Source of the DNA: Symsagittifera roscoffensis | Lineage: Eukaryota > Xenacoelomorpha > Acoela > Convolutidae | Reading direction: 5' to 3' | DNA: 64,000 nt | Assembly: GCF_963678635.1 (NCBI RefSeq) | Contig: NC_087066.1 | Location: forward strand, 31,253,301-31,317,300 | Shown: positions 24,820 through 36,424 of the stretch, piece by piece | Layout: each line of letters starts with the position of its first letter | How positions within the stretch are numbered: the stretch's first letter is position 1 | Program-made: the position numbers and the translations under genes | The notes under the pieces: generated by a model | Database searches by the model: none | The model's input: the letters and a program-made list of their open reading frames with translations, nothing else | What the model was told of the DNA's origin: nothing

Positions 24820-25016
24820 CGGGGACAACTTTTTGAAAATTTTTTGAAGTCGTTCGAGTCACGACTGGAAGGGCTTTATAATGATATATCATTTAACCCA
24901 TCCGATGACTGTTTATGGTACCTGATTTTGCGTGGAAAACAAAAAAAATTACAGCGGACGCAAATACAATGTTCCTCCCCATTTTTCAAATGGTCAATAC
25001 AATTATTCACCTGACT
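24820..25016 (+). repeat. Dispersed repeat, copy 1 (second copy at 56590)
   Basis: TTCGAGTCACGACTGGAAGG, TGATATATCATTTAACCCA, TCCGATGACTG, TTGCGTGGAAAACAAAAA and TTTTTCAAATGGTC recur in order at 56590-56790. The open frame over it is not kept in the other copy. Confidence 0.55.
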
Positions 25017-26892
25017 TGCAACTTTTTAAACAGTTTGGTCTAGCTGTTTTGAAAAAAATAGGCGTTGTGGTAGAAAAAAACTGCAAACTTCGTAGGCAAG
25101 TGTCCTAAATGAAGCACTTTCCTTTGATTTTTCTATTCGTCCGAGTCATTAACTAACGAAATGTCTAACAGTGCGCTTATGAAAAAAAGGAAACATTGCG
25201 AGCTATTCAACTCACTTTTTGCAGACGAGTGTAATTTTTCCGCTGACTCGTTAGCCATAAACCAAAAAATTGCCTCTTATCGACCGGCGACGAGCTCCAC
25301 GTGACTTTCATGTACTTTCCGGTTCTTTCTTTATTTTATATAATACTCAACATGCAAACAGGAAATTAACCCTTTAGAATTTGAAAATAAGACATAAGTG
25401 AGTAATCTTCAGCTAAAACAAAATTAGTTGATTGCTGTGCAGTTAGCACATTAAGTTCCGACAACAGTTATCACTGCAAATTATCTTCTCGTCAGTTTTT
25501 TTCAAAAAGGAAGATGATAAAATGACATGTTATAGTGTCTCTTCAAAACATCAATCAATAGTTCGAATTCCGTCTTTTCACTAACTTTCAGTCTGAATAA
25601 TTAAAAGATCAGACCGCTTTCGCTGGACACTGAGATATTTTTTTGCAATCCGAAACACGACTAATATTTTTCATGCTGATTTCTTTATGACAAAAGTTTT
25701 CCGCTTAAAACGTTTTTCTGATTGCTTAAAAGGGAAGTTAAATGAAAAGCAATGAGCAAATACAAATTTACGGTAAGCAGTTATTCTTAACTGGAGTAAT
25801 CGAAAAGCTGATAAGTCTATTTGATGTTCTCCCGATTTAGTGCTTGCGGATTCATGGATAATCATTTATGCTAATGACTTTTGTCTATGAATCAAGTTTT
25901 GGAAAAATTAATAATCAAGAATATTAATCAGGACGAGTATTGGACCAGTTTTCATTTGGTAGAATAAGTTAAAATGATATCAAATGCCTTTTAGAATTAG
26001 ACATACCTTATTTACAAATATTCCTTAAAAAATTGTAAATTTGGGCAAATCTAGTAAAAATTACGGCTGGTTTTTGAAAAATCTCGATGAAGACGAGTTA
26101 TACAGTGGTGTGTTCAAGTATTTTTTTGTCGGGCCGAAAATAATTTGTGCATAGTTTTGTTTCTTTTTTATTTAAACCACTCATTCCGATTTTTTCAACA
26201 CTGCCCAAATCATAGATAGGACTCAGATATTATATTGTTTGTATCGTTTATGAAAAATGTTTGAAAAACTGACGCCGGGTAAATATGGGCGCCCACAGTT
26301 TCTTAAGATAAACTTCCGAGTTGATCAGCAGAGATAAATCACCAAAGAAGATCTTGTGAAAAATTTTGTGAGCCAAAAGTGTAAATAAAGCAGAGTGGGT
26401 TTTTGAGGCTTTTGAAATTGAATCCTTATCTCGCAGAGAGATCGTTTAATTGTTGATAAACTGTTGACGTAATTCAAGCAAAAGAAAATTGGAAACTGCT
26501 TAGCTTTAAAAACAGTTTAAGTTTTAAATCAGAGTGCTAAAAGTCAAATCAGTTGGGGGAAAAGAAGCGAGGGTAAGAACATGTGGGTTGAGAAAATGTT
26601 AGCTTTTTTCTTGCGGTTGAACTCAATTTGTCTCAACCCACATAAAAAGAACACAGACATTGATTGATTTCCCGACTCCCCTTAACTTTGTACGCCAAAA
26701 CTTTTTACTTTGACCGCTTGATGTGAAAATGAGCACTATAAGCCTATACAATTATAGCTTGTAGATGAATTACACAATCCCAGCCAGTTGACTTTATCAT
26801 CAGATCGTGCGATCAAAGTTTTCCGAAAGAGGATCTTAATCAGATTTGAAATATGTTCAAGTCCTTACAGTCGTGATTCAAGCTGCAACTGA

Positions 26893-26897
<5 letters not shown>
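25017..26897. other. Non-coding stretch, no gene recognised
   Basis: AT-rich with short frames only. A fragment near 25435-25460 (GTGCAGTTAGCACATTAAG) resembles the start of the repeat at 56800. Confidence 0.5.

Positions 26898-26962
<65 letters not shown>
26898..26962. repeat. (TA)n microsatellite
   Basis: About 32 uninterrupted TA units. Confidence 0.95.
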
Positions 26963-26964
<2 letters not shown>

Positions 26965-27360
26965 CTTTTTTGCTATTACGTAATTCACAAAATGTATGTG
27001 CTGTTAGTGAATGTTCAAAACTGATCGAAACTTTCCCTAATGTGCCCAAAAACTCTTTTGTCGGTTTGCAAAAATTGCCTACGGCGAAAATAACACTGTC
27101 CTCCGTTGGAAAAAAACCATTTCTGCCCCCTGAATGTATGTGAAGCCCTTTAGTGAAACGTAGTCCTGAAAAAAAAAGATTTGTTGTGGTTATCTTTTTA
27201 TTTTAATTATTTTTTTTTTATTTTAACACGTCATCTATGAACTTGTCTTATACCAGCAATCTCCATTGGTGAGAGCGAGTTCAGTGTTTTTTAATTGATT
27301 TTTTTTCTTTGGTTTTTTTTATTTCAAGCTTAGTTTAGTTCGAATATCAGTATCTTTTTT

Positions 27361-27552
27361 ATGGCGCAAACCTCTATAAACGAATCTGGCATGAGAAGCG
27401 TCCCCCAATCTGTCAAACGCAAACGATCCACCCCTTACCTCATGGTAAGACTGGAGGGATATGTCCACATCGAAGAGAACATCGACATTAAAAATTTACT
27501 AAATTCGCAGGATTTTTTGAAACCAAAAACGGTTCCACTAGAAGAGGAGTAG
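27361..27552 (+). pseudogene. Small open frame at the head of the retroelement
   Basis: A 63-codon frame begins at an ATG (MAQTSINESGMRSVPQSV) and ends at TAG. It lies just upstream of gag/pol-like remains in the same orientation, so it may be the start of gag. It has no recognisable domain. The region that follows, to 28180, is rich in charged codons in broken frames, as expected of decayed gag. Confidence 0.3.
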
Positions 27553-28139
27553 CTCAGTGAGTCAAAAATGGCCAAAACCGAATGGATAGCTAGAAATCTA
27601 GAGGAAGAGAGGAAAGAGCGAGGAATCAGAAAAAATCAGTATCTAATTAGGATCTAAGAACTTCAACGGAATGCATATGAATGAAACCAACATGAAGATC
27701 CGCCCAATATTAAGTTGAGCAATAGGAAATGAAGAGGTAAACGGAAATTTGCCCAAAAGCTTTCAAAAGCCAAATATCTTCGAATAAATTTTGCCGGATT
27801 CTGGAAATTTTCAAACCAAGATTTTATAAGAAAACCAAATGTGACATTCGAACGCCACAAGCTACTCAACAGACGCCAGAGGAAAAGAGAAGCCTGAGAA
27901 CAAATCAAGGGAGATGGCCAAGAAAAGCCATGTTTCCAGCGTAGAAGACGAATGGACTAGAGACAGTTTTATAAACTATAAGAAGATTTACGAAACTCAA
28001 AAAAAAACTCTTACAGAAATTTTACCACCTCTTGAAGCTCAACATGGTGCTCATTTAGAAGGTAACAAAATTAAAAATCTTTAAATATGACGAACAATTT
28101 TGAACCTTCTTGACAAGTAAATAGTAATTTCGTAAATAA

Positions 28140-28321
28140 CCACCGGAATTTTAACAAACGAGAATTATCCCTTGCGGTATATAGAGGTAACTCATGCATG
28201 AAAAGTGGTGAAAAATTTGTAAATGGGTACCTTGCTGTTTGCAATGCGAAGGATACCCTCTGTATATCTTGTAATTTTAAAGGCCACTTTGCAAGGTTTG
28301 TAAATCCGGAGAGAAACATGT
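28140..28321 (+). pseudogene. Degenerate gag zinc knuckle of a Ty3/gypsy element
   Basis: One frame reads CISCNFKGHFARF followed by V-N-P-E-R, then a stop. This matches a CCHC nucleocapsid knuckle (C-x2-C-x4-H-x4-C) in which the last cysteine is replaced by valine. By family this motif binds RNA in the gag particle. Its place between the small frame at 27361 and the reverse transcriptase remains fits gag-pol order. Confidence 0.5.
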
Positions 28322-28539
28322 AAACATTCTACATGACTGATGGTCACGAACGAAATATCCCAGGAAACGACAATTTCCATATGTCGGGATAGAAGTCGCA
28401 CAGAAGCCTTTTCCTTGCTTTCAGAACACCACTGAAAGTAAGTCAGTTGCAAACTCTATCGGAGTCTTCAAAAACGAAACGAAAAAATCAAATTTTTTTT
28501 TATAGAATCGAGAAAATAAAAAAACAAAGCTGGTTACGC

Positions 28540-29110
28540 ACTTCATTGATCTACTGAAACCAGTGCATTTAAATGGTAGAAGAGTACCTGTGCCGTACAC
28601 CTACTCTCCGCTTGAAACTAAGAACTGGGTAGACTAAAAACGGAAGCAAAAATCGAAACAACCAGTAAGCTGGGACAAAGATAAATTCATCACCCTAAAA
28701 AACTCACTTGCAAAAAGACAAGTCCATGAAACTCCCGTGAGAGTCGCAAATTATTAAAAAACAAATTTTTAAAAACAAATATCAATTGTTAAACAACATT
28801 GAGTTGGTATATCACGTCGCATCTCATCTTTCCAAAAGATCCGATGGAGAGGTCCGGTTCACAAACTTAGACTTCAAAAACGCTTACAGTCAACTAAGCC
28901 TGGATGAAATTACAAGCAAGCAATGCAGTTTTAGTATTGTAAAAGGAATTATACGTGCTACATATTAATTTTGAAAAATTTTTACGGACTAAGTGATATG
29001 CTAAGTGAAATTTAAAGGCTGATGGACTCAACCATCGAAAACGTTCCTTTTACCAACGTTCATTCAGACGACATCTTAATTTCTTCCAAAGGAAGTTTTA
29101 AATAACATAG
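28540..29110 (+). pseudogene. Reverse transcriptase remains, Ty3/gypsy type
   Basis: In broken plus-strand frames, 28840-28966 reads GEVRFTNLDFKNAYSQLSLD, the family's palm segment with the first catalytic aspartate. It is followed by CSFSIVKG. Near 29060 a second frame gives HSDDILISSKG, the DD catalytic motif, with the usual preceding aromatic residue replaced. Upstream, 28555-28640 has a pre-RT segment in another frame. Stops at 28968 and 29104 and several shifts make it inactive. Assignment rests on motif order and spacing. Confidence 0.7.
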
Positions 29111-29544
29111 AGTAATAGTCGAAAAATTTTTATCAAGCTTCAGAAAAACAATTTTGCCATCAATTAACTCAATTGTTAACTTTAAAAAAGAGTGATTTGG
29201 CTTTGTAGCATCAAATCCCATTCGTAAACAAGACCTTAGTAACTAAATTCAAGCTCACTTTTCCAATCACTAAATTAGTTCATGAAATTCATCCCGAAAT
29301 AATCAACCCTTGGAATCTCCTTAAGACCTCTACTGAACAAGAAGTGGATATATCATTGGTCGGACTATCAAACAATCGCTTTTGAGAAACTAAAACCCAG
29401 AATAGTAACTTGATAGAGAAAAAAAACGATTTTCGACGGAAAACTAAATAGAAGAATGAAAACAGACGCTTCTCATAACTTTCTCGGCACAACATCGAAT
29501 AACTCCATAGGAAGGGTTTAAGATCCGATTCTTTTGCTAGTCGA

Positions 29545-29702
29545 TTCTTAAATCCCCATGAAAGGAAATTTTTGGCGAACGAGCTCGAACTCCTGGGCAG
29601 TGTTTGGGCTGTAGAGCTCTGCAGAAATTATCTGTACGGGGCTGAACTTGAAATAATAACAGATCAGAAAGCTCTTTCTTCCGCTTTATATTGTTATATC
29701 TG
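29545..29702 (+). pseudogene. RNase H remains, Ty3/gypsy type
   Basis: The frame reads FLANELELLGSVWAVE, then NYLYGAELEIITDQKALSSA before a stop. This is the Ty3/gypsy RNase H pattern (E-x-E-LL-x-x-x-W-A...Y-L-x-G...TD). It lies 450 bases after the RT DD motif and in the same direction, as expected for one pol. No integrase motifs were found in the 700 bases that follow. Confidence 0.7.
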
Positions 29703-30399
29703 AAGGAAAAATTATCTATACCTTTGGTTTTTTCGATAAAATATTTAGCCCGAAATGATTTGTGTCTACCCTCATTGATTTGGTTATTTCAAGAATGCCA
29801 AATGGAAAACCCTTACCACTATCAAACTGCGACAAAGAATCGAGTAGCTGAAATTTCTAAAATTATTTAAATCATTAGTCCATCGAATAATTTTTTTTAA
29901 CAAAAATTAGATTCGAACTCTAATCAGTCAAAAAAATTTAAAATTTTAATGACGCAAAGCTACGCAACAATATTATCGCATCTATTCTAAATGTAGTTAG
30001 TTCCAGACTGAAATTTGCGGTTTTGATTATTCCACTCCATTTTTTGAACGCCTAGATGTTCTCTGTGGGATCAATTGAAAATTTATTCTTCATTGATACC
30101 AATTTCAAGTCTTACCTATTCATTTTTAAAATGAATGTCTCTCATGGAATCTAAAATTGTAATACCGTAATTTTAAATAAAGAAATAGTAATTATTCTCT
30201 CCTCATCTGAGAATTTGCTGTCGAAACAATGTCTTCCGACTAACCTTCTTAACCTTCTTAGATCAGAAGTAACGCAAATCTCTTAAATTGTTCGAAAGAC
30301 CCTTAGAATCAAACAACTTCACCAATAACAAAATGACTAACTGAACAGTCTTTAACTCTTGTGAACACTAGGGGTCGTCGAACTTTAACAGATAACTTT

Positions 30400-30515
30400 G
30401 ATCGGAGTTTGAAGTGATAACGGACCACAATGCCTTTTTCGGCCCTTTGACTCAATCGAGTAAATGAAACTTACCACTTTCGTATGATATGCTGGGTTGA
30501 CTGATACTGACCGTT
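30400..30515 (+). pseudogene. Second RNase H fragment, separate retroelement relic
   Basis: The frame at 30403-30450 reads EFEVITDHNAFFG, then PLTQSS, a stop, and NLPLSYDML. This is again the core of a Ty3/gypsy RNase H and the connection domain behind it. It cannot be part of the copy at 29545 because the same domain is already there, so a second, more truncated element must have landed here. It is cut short before the hairpin repeat at 30768. Confidence 0.5.
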
Positions 30516-30767
30516 TTTTTTACAGTGATATAACTTAACGAACTAAAAATTGTAACTCAAATAGAAAATCCTATCCCAAATGCTCACTTTGATGAAAGAC
30601 TTGTAGTGATACATATGAATAGTAGTAATACATGTAACAGCAGCACAACAGCCTGATTGATCGATTAAAGTATTCCCATGACTCAACAAAACAAAACAAG
30701 CTTATTGGTTCTCTCTTACCTTTTATTTGTTCCGCATAAAACTTTGTGATTAAATTTATACATTATT

Positions 30768-31279
30768 GTTCCGACTTTCGTAACGAGAGTAACGGAATAT
30801 TTGTGCTCGGAAAGGGTTTTTTTCTTCAGACAAATTTCGACTTTTAACTAGCCAATTTTGACGGAATTTTCTATATATCATTCGAAAGCTTAATTTTGAA
30901 AAATTATTTCACCTGTGATCATTTTTCGTAAAATTATGGGGTTTTAAAGATAGCCGTTTTGGCCAATTTGGGACAATTAACGCGCGATATATATTTCGCA
31001 CTATTAACGCGTAAGCGAGACTTATCTTAATCCATCTTATAAATCGCTCCAAATTGATTCAAGAAGCTTATATGCCATAATTGATTTGTTCATAGGAGCA
31101 AAATTTACCACTTTGTACTTAATATGACATGTGTGGGGATGTTTTCACAAAAAAACTCAAATTTAAAAAAAAATCAAATTTTGTTTTATTACATTAAATT
31201 TTTCATGTTATCACTGCTCCATAGACATTAAAAGGCAGCGGGCACATTCAGGGCTTCGCCCTGATACGAACAGTCTTGT
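30768..31279 (-). repeat. Hairpin-ended repeat, inverted copy
   Basis: On the plus strand it reads from tail to head: GTTCCGACTTTCG..., ..CGCGCGATATATATTTCGC.., ending CAGGGCTTCGCCCTGATACG. The head hairpin is perfect. It faces the direct pair at 31810. Confidence 0.8.
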
Positions 31280-31809
31280 CTAATGCTTGTTTTCCATATA
31301 AACATTACCTAGATTTTTGAAACACCAAGGTGTCAAAAAATTTTGTCTGAGTTTTTCCCTGTTATCCACCATTTCTAAAAGTTTTGTTAATAGAATTTGT
31401 TAAAAGAAAAATTTAAACAATCAAAGTGAAGCTACTCTTTTTTTTTTCAGACATTTGTGTCATATTTTTTGTCGAAAATCATAAGACGGCACACATTACC
31501 TTGACTACAAAATATAGAGACTTGGTCAAGTTACCGGACACTCTCTTGCATATTAACTCGAAAAATTTTAACTCGTTTTAAAACTTAATTTCTTGAGAAA
31601 GAAATGTTTAATTGGCTAAAGGCATCTTTTAATTGAAATTTTGCAAACACTTGTACCAATTCTACGGATTTTTCACTCTTCCATTGGACTCTTATAAAAC
31701 AACAACAAATTAGTTATCCCATTTGCAGTCAGAGGGGAAATTGAAATTAATCTACAAAACTGAACAGTGGTAAACGAAACTTCTTTCTGAATACGTACAA
31801 TAAACTCAC

Positions 31810-32321
31810 AACAAGACTGCTCGTATCAGGGCGAAGCCCTGAATGTTCCGACTGCCTTTTAAGGTATTATGGAGTAGTAATAACATTAAAAAATTAAATG
31901 TATTAAAATAAAAAGAAACATTTTTTAAATTAAATTTGAAATTTTTTTAATGAAAATCATCCCCCCACACGCCATATAAAATAAAAAATTATAGATAGAT
32001 TTCGCTCCTTGTAACAAATCAATTATGGCAAATAAGCTTCTTTCAACCAATTTGGAACGATTTTAAGACGGATTAACTCTCCGCTTACGCGTTAATAGCG
32101 CGAAATATATCGCTTTAATTGTCGCAAATTGGCAAATTGGCCAATCTTTAAACCCCAAAATTTTAAGAAAATTGATCGCAGGTTGAACATCTTTTCAAGT
32201 TCAAGCTCAGGAAATCTCACAAAAAATTCCGTCAGAAATCGCTTTTTAAAAAATTTGTCTGAAGAAAAAAAACCCACCCCGAGCGCAAATATTCCAATAC
32301 TTTCGTATCGAAAGTCGGAAC
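31810..32321 (+). repeat. Hairpin-ended repeat, first of a direct pair
   Basis: It has a perfect head hairpin (CAGGGCGAAGCCCTG), all inner blocks, and the complete tail ACTTTCGTATCGAAAGT with GTCGGAAC. The next unit follows at once. Confidence 0.8.
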
Positions 32322-32712
32322 AACAAGATTGCTCGTATCGAGGCGAAGCCCGGAATGTTGCGACTGCCTTTTAAGGTCTATGAAGCAGTAATACCATGAA
32401 AAAGCTAAATAAAAAAAGAAAAGAAAATGAAAAAATAATTGTAAAAAAATATGAGATATTTTGTGAAAATCATCTCCCCACAAGTAAAGTGATAAATTTT
32501 GCTTCTAGTAACACATCAATTATGGCAAATAAGCTTCTTTCAACCAATTTGGAACAATTTCTAAGACAGATTAAACTTCGCTTGCGCGTTAATAGCGCGT
32601 AATATATCGCGCGATAAATGTCCCAAATTGGCCAAAATTCCAGTCTTTAAACCCCAGTAACTTAACCCCCACATACAAAAAATGGTCACAGGTGAAATAT
32701 TTTTTCAAATAT
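32322..32712 (+). repeat. Hairpin-ended repeat, second of the pair, truncated
   Basis: The head is GGCGAAGCC in a shortened hairpin, and the inner blocks run to GGTCACAGGTGAAATA. The copy stops where the 32714 repeat begins, so that repeat either inserted here or replaced the tail. Confidence 0.75.
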
Positions 32713-32713
32713 A

Positions 32714-33430
32714 AGTTGTGTTACTTGCCCAGCTGAAGGCTATCGCTTTCTTATTTCAATGTTTTCAAGACAATAACTGCCGTCAAAGTAGCGTGCCGAG
32801 GAAGGCTTCTAATTTGGTTCTCAATTGTCCCCTTTTCTACTATTTTACGTGATTCATCTGGCTTAACTAGACTAAATTTTTTTTTCAAAGGCGATACAAT
32901 TTAAGTTTGATGGGTGAGGCGGCCGGAGAAGGTAGCTTTGCGTATAAAATTGGAATTCGATGCGGTCTTAGAGCGCCTCAGAATATCAAAATGGCCGACT
33001 TAAAAAATTGTGCAAACTTTTGAACAATTTTGAAAAACCGCCTGCTTTAGTTTGATACCAGATTTTTCTTCTTTTTTACATTTATTTTGGTATAATTTTT
33101 TCTCATGTGGGCTCTTTTTCCTTTCCCAACACCCCCCCCCCCCCCACACCTCACACGAGCTTCATTTTTTTAGTGCAACGAGTGGTTTTACGAGGTTGAG
33201 TATGAAGACCAAATATGTTTGTCGTGGCCTTATTAGTCTGTATGTAAATTTTCATAACAATGCGATAAAGTGGTCAACAAATTTACATGTAAAAATTCGC
33301 AGGTGGGGGGGAAGGAAAAAGAGCCCTCATGTGTCCCTCCAGCCTCGTAAATATGATTTGTTTGTTTCATATGTCTATGATTCATTAGGGGCTATGAAAA
33401 ATGAAAAAAAAAATAACAAAAAAAATTGCT
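32714..33430 (+). repeat. Direct repeat on the left of the MULE
   Basis: TTACTTGCCCAGCTGAAGGC, TGCCGTCAAAGTAGCGTGCC, GATGCGGTCTTAGAGCGCC and ACCAGATTTTTCTTC recur in the same order and orientation at 35968-36420. This copy adds a C tract (33130-33144) and a G tract near 33303. The frame at 33052-33432 is not kept in the other copy. Confidence 0.7.
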
Positions 33431-33654
33431 GATAAATTAACTTAGCGCCCATGAAAACATTGAGTAAGCTAATAATTAGTTTATACAATTTTGAAAATTT
33501 CCCACAAAAAGTTTTCTATTTTGCATTCTGTCGAAACAAAACCGGCAGAGCGTACCCTATTAATAGGCTTGAGAACATGTTAGATTTAGGTTTTATTAAA
33601 TACTTGTTCGGAGTTTTTATAATTATCGCACAATCCTTTTGTTCAATTGGTTAC

Positions 33655-35822
33655 ATGTCATTTTGACCCAAGTCAACTTGTCCCAGCCCAACTTGTCCGG
33701 TTCCAACTTGCCCCAGATGGCAACTTGTCCAATGCCATCTTGTCCCATATAATAAAAAATGAAACTTGCCCCAGATTCTTTGATATCCTCGTAGAACATA
33801 ATGTCGGCATAAAGATGAAAAAACGTTTTTGTTGAACAATTAAGCTTGAAACAAAATGCGGAATCATTTAAACATGCGCTGAATCAAAATGAGTTCAAAG
33901 CATGCATGAACAAAATGAAAGCGGCAAAATTTCAATGCAATTTTCATGTCGAGTTAAATATTTCAAAAGATTGATTGCTGATTTTGTAAGCTTCTATAGC
34001 ATAGTTAATAGTGCACAACACTCTTGATCAAGAAGTCAAAAATTCAAAACTTGAAAAGGTCAAAAAATTTTAGTATGAAATCGATGAAACGGAAAACCGC
34101 AGTTACTGACTCGCCCCTTAAGCCCCACTATACTGGGTAACCCAGAATAGGGGGCGGCGTTAGGGAATGAGCAAAATTTTTGCAGTATTGGCTTTTATCA
34201 TCTCTCAAAATTTGGACCCTGTACGATGGCTATAAGTTAAAAAAAAGTGGTGATTTTTTAAAAATCATTAAAAATGCAACAAAATGCCGACAATGAAGTA
34301 GAAATTATGCCGACAATTTAAAATTTATGAAAGAGTTAAATGAGCTAGTGCATATAAATAGTCAACAACATGGTCTTTGTTGAAATTACCTTTTTTTGGA
34401 TTTTTTTTATGAACATCCCAATATTTCTTCCGCCCCTGATTCTGTGTTCCCCCCATAGCCTTCAAAATGTTGAACTTCTGATTTGTTGAGATAATGCTGT
34501 CACTCAAAGATGCCAACCTTCAACGGCGTTTGTCGTTAGTATCAAGCCTCCCGCTGCTTCTTGGGAATGGTTCCAGAGATTCATAGGGAATAACGGTTGC
34601 CTGCTGTTTTGCCCTATTGTTTCGACTTTTATATAACTTCTCTGAAAGTATGAGGCAAGTTCGTCAATTTTATCTGACAGGCTTTTCTCAAGATCTAATC
34701 TGTCCACCACGTGCTCAATCTCCTAAATGACGCTCTCGAACGATTGTTCCACTACATCAGTTGGAACAAAACTGAGAGCGGGTATTAAACGCAGTGCCAA
34801 GCTTAGCTCGCAGTTGTTTTCATAGGGTTTTTTAAAACCTAGCTCGTTAATTTTGAAAAAAAAAGCCTGGAAGAGGTGAAAATAACAGCCTTTGATTGAA
34901 GACTCTGGAAACGCACTTGTAAATCAAAATTCGCTCTGGATCCATAACTCCTATGTCGACTAAACAGAAATCAGAATATTCCGTCGGAATTATGAAATGC
35001 CTGTATTTAATGATTGGCAAGGACGGGACCAAGTTCTGTTTCTGGCAGTTAAGAGTTCTGTTTATTGCTGCACGACTGGGTAAAGATAATTGAACAGCTT
35101 TCTCATCAGTTACTTCCTGGTGACAAGTGGCAATTATACTACTATTAACAGGTACAACTTGCTGCCTGGCCTCTTTTTTCATTTGATGCATGATCTGGTT
35201 TGCCTCAATTTTCCCAGGTCTAACATCGTGATTGTGCTCTTTTTTTGTTGAGAAGAGTTCATCTCCTGCTGTGACGGCGAGCATGCGGCATTTGTGTGAA
35301 CTGTATTTTGCGCATCTCCAGTGCTCAGTAGTTTTTGCCGTCTGCTTTTTTTGTGAAATCGTGTCCGTCAATAATTAGTGTTCGTTTGTTTCGTTGAGAT
35401 ATTCCCCACGTAAGTTGACTCATAGTATTTATGTTGAAGTATTTATGTGGATGTTTAAGAACGAAATGGTAAGCAATGAAGCAAAATGCAAGAATAGCCG
35501 TGTTTCATTTTGTTTCAAAGGCGCTAATTATGGATTATTGTCAAAGTTTGGCGTGTAATTACCAAAAATTATGGTTTTTTAGACTCAGCTTCGAATATTT
35601 TCGATTAGAGTTTTTTGTTATCTCGAAACGAGTCCAGTGTACATTAGAACTTGCTGGTCCTCAATTTGAACATCAAGGAATCAAGTAAAAGTGTTAAGTA
35701 TGGGATAAAACGCCATAGGACAAAATGTCATGTGGGGCAAGTTAGCATAGGACAAGTTGCCATGTAGGGCAAGTTAGTATAGGACAAGTTGGCATAGGGC
35801 CAATTGACTTGGGGCAAATAGT
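33655..35822 (-). mobile_element. Decayed Mutator-like element (MULE) with short-repeat inverted termini
   Basis: The element is bounded by inverted arrays of a short repeat. On the left (33661-33780), CAACTTGTCCC-like units recur as AAGTCAACTTGTCCC, GCCCAACTTGTCC, TTCCAACTTGCCCC and GGCAACTTGTCC. On the right (35708-35822) the reverse units recur (GGACAAGTTGCC, GGGCAAGTTAGC, GGACAAGTTGGC). The outermost bases pair: TTTTGACCCAAGTCAA on the left against TTTGCCCCAAGTCAA on the reverse of the right. Between them lie the remains of a FLYWCH/MULE gene on the minus strand. No target-site duplication was obvious. Tandem-repeat termini with a MULE-type protein inside support a Mutator-like origin. 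Confidence 0.7.
34325..35371 (-). pseudogene. FLYWCH zinc finger / MULE transposase pseudogene with deleted catalytic core
   Basis: The frame from 35371 down to about 34905 encodes a FLYWCH-type zinc finger (HWRCAKYSSHKCRMLAVTAG, then KKEHNHD). It continues through a linker and ends at GVMDPERILI, the point where related proteins enter the DDE transposase domain. The next recognisable sequence, from about 34846, is already the C-terminal part: ELGFKKPYENN, LRLIPALSFVPTD, PMNLWNHSQE, then TTNAVEGWH, and in another frame to 34325 KYWDVHKKNPKK and HVVDYLYALAH. The catalytic core, normally some 250 residues, is therefore missing. A shift at a T run near 34855, an in-frame TAG near 34724 and a further shift near 34510 confirm that it is dead. 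An autonomous relative would have been the transposase source. Confidence 0.75.
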
Positions 35823-35967
35823 CCTGACACCATTCAACTTTTTGTTTTTATTTAATTTTTTAAATTTTTCATATGCTTTCTTTCAGCTGTTTTTTTTTCA
35901 CTAGAGCGAAATTGGTTATGACTATTTTGCACTTGAACTTAATAGCAGCACCTCTGTGGTTGGAGCG

Positions 35968-36420
35968 ATTTGTGATACTTGCCCAGCTAAAGGCTTTCAC
36001 TCTCGTATGTTAATGCTTTCTAGACAATAGCTGCCGTCAAAGAAGCGTGCCGAGGGAGGCCTCTATTTTGGTTCCCAAGAGTCCTCTTTTGAACTAATTT
36101 ACGAGATATAGTTTGGTTCAGCTAGCCTAAAACTTTTTCAAAGGCCATTACGATTTAATTTCGATGGCTGAGCACGCGCCTAGATAAGATAACTTTTTAT
36201 ATGAAATTGGAATTTGATGCGGTCTTAGAGCGCCTCGTAATCAAATTGGACGACTTAAAAAAGCTAAACTTCAACAGTTTTTGAAAAACCACCTGCCTCT
36301 ACTCTGGTTTGGTATCAGATTTTTCTTCTTTTTTTTATTTGGCTCGGTATAATTTTTTCTCATAGTCCCTCCACGGTCCCTCCAGCCTCGTATTGATGAT
36401 TTATTTGTTTTATATGTGTA
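35968..36420 (+). repeat. Direct repeat on the right of the MULE
   Basis: Collinear with 32714-33430 but shorter. It ends CCTCCAGCCTCGTATTGATG, then a hAT-like MITE begins five bases later. No TG...CA ends were seen, so these are not obvious LTRs. Confidence 0.7.
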
Positions 36421-36424
36421 TGAA

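Noticed and set aside
33052-33432. 126-codon plus-strand frame (SSFLHLFWYNFFSCGLFF...)
   Set aside because: It lies in the 32714 repeat, crosses C and G tracts, and is not preserved in the homologous copy at 36300-36420.
32714-36420. The flanking direct repeats as LTRs of a retroelement
   Set aside because: No TG...CA ends, primer-binding site or polypurine tract, and the interior coding relic is a MULE.
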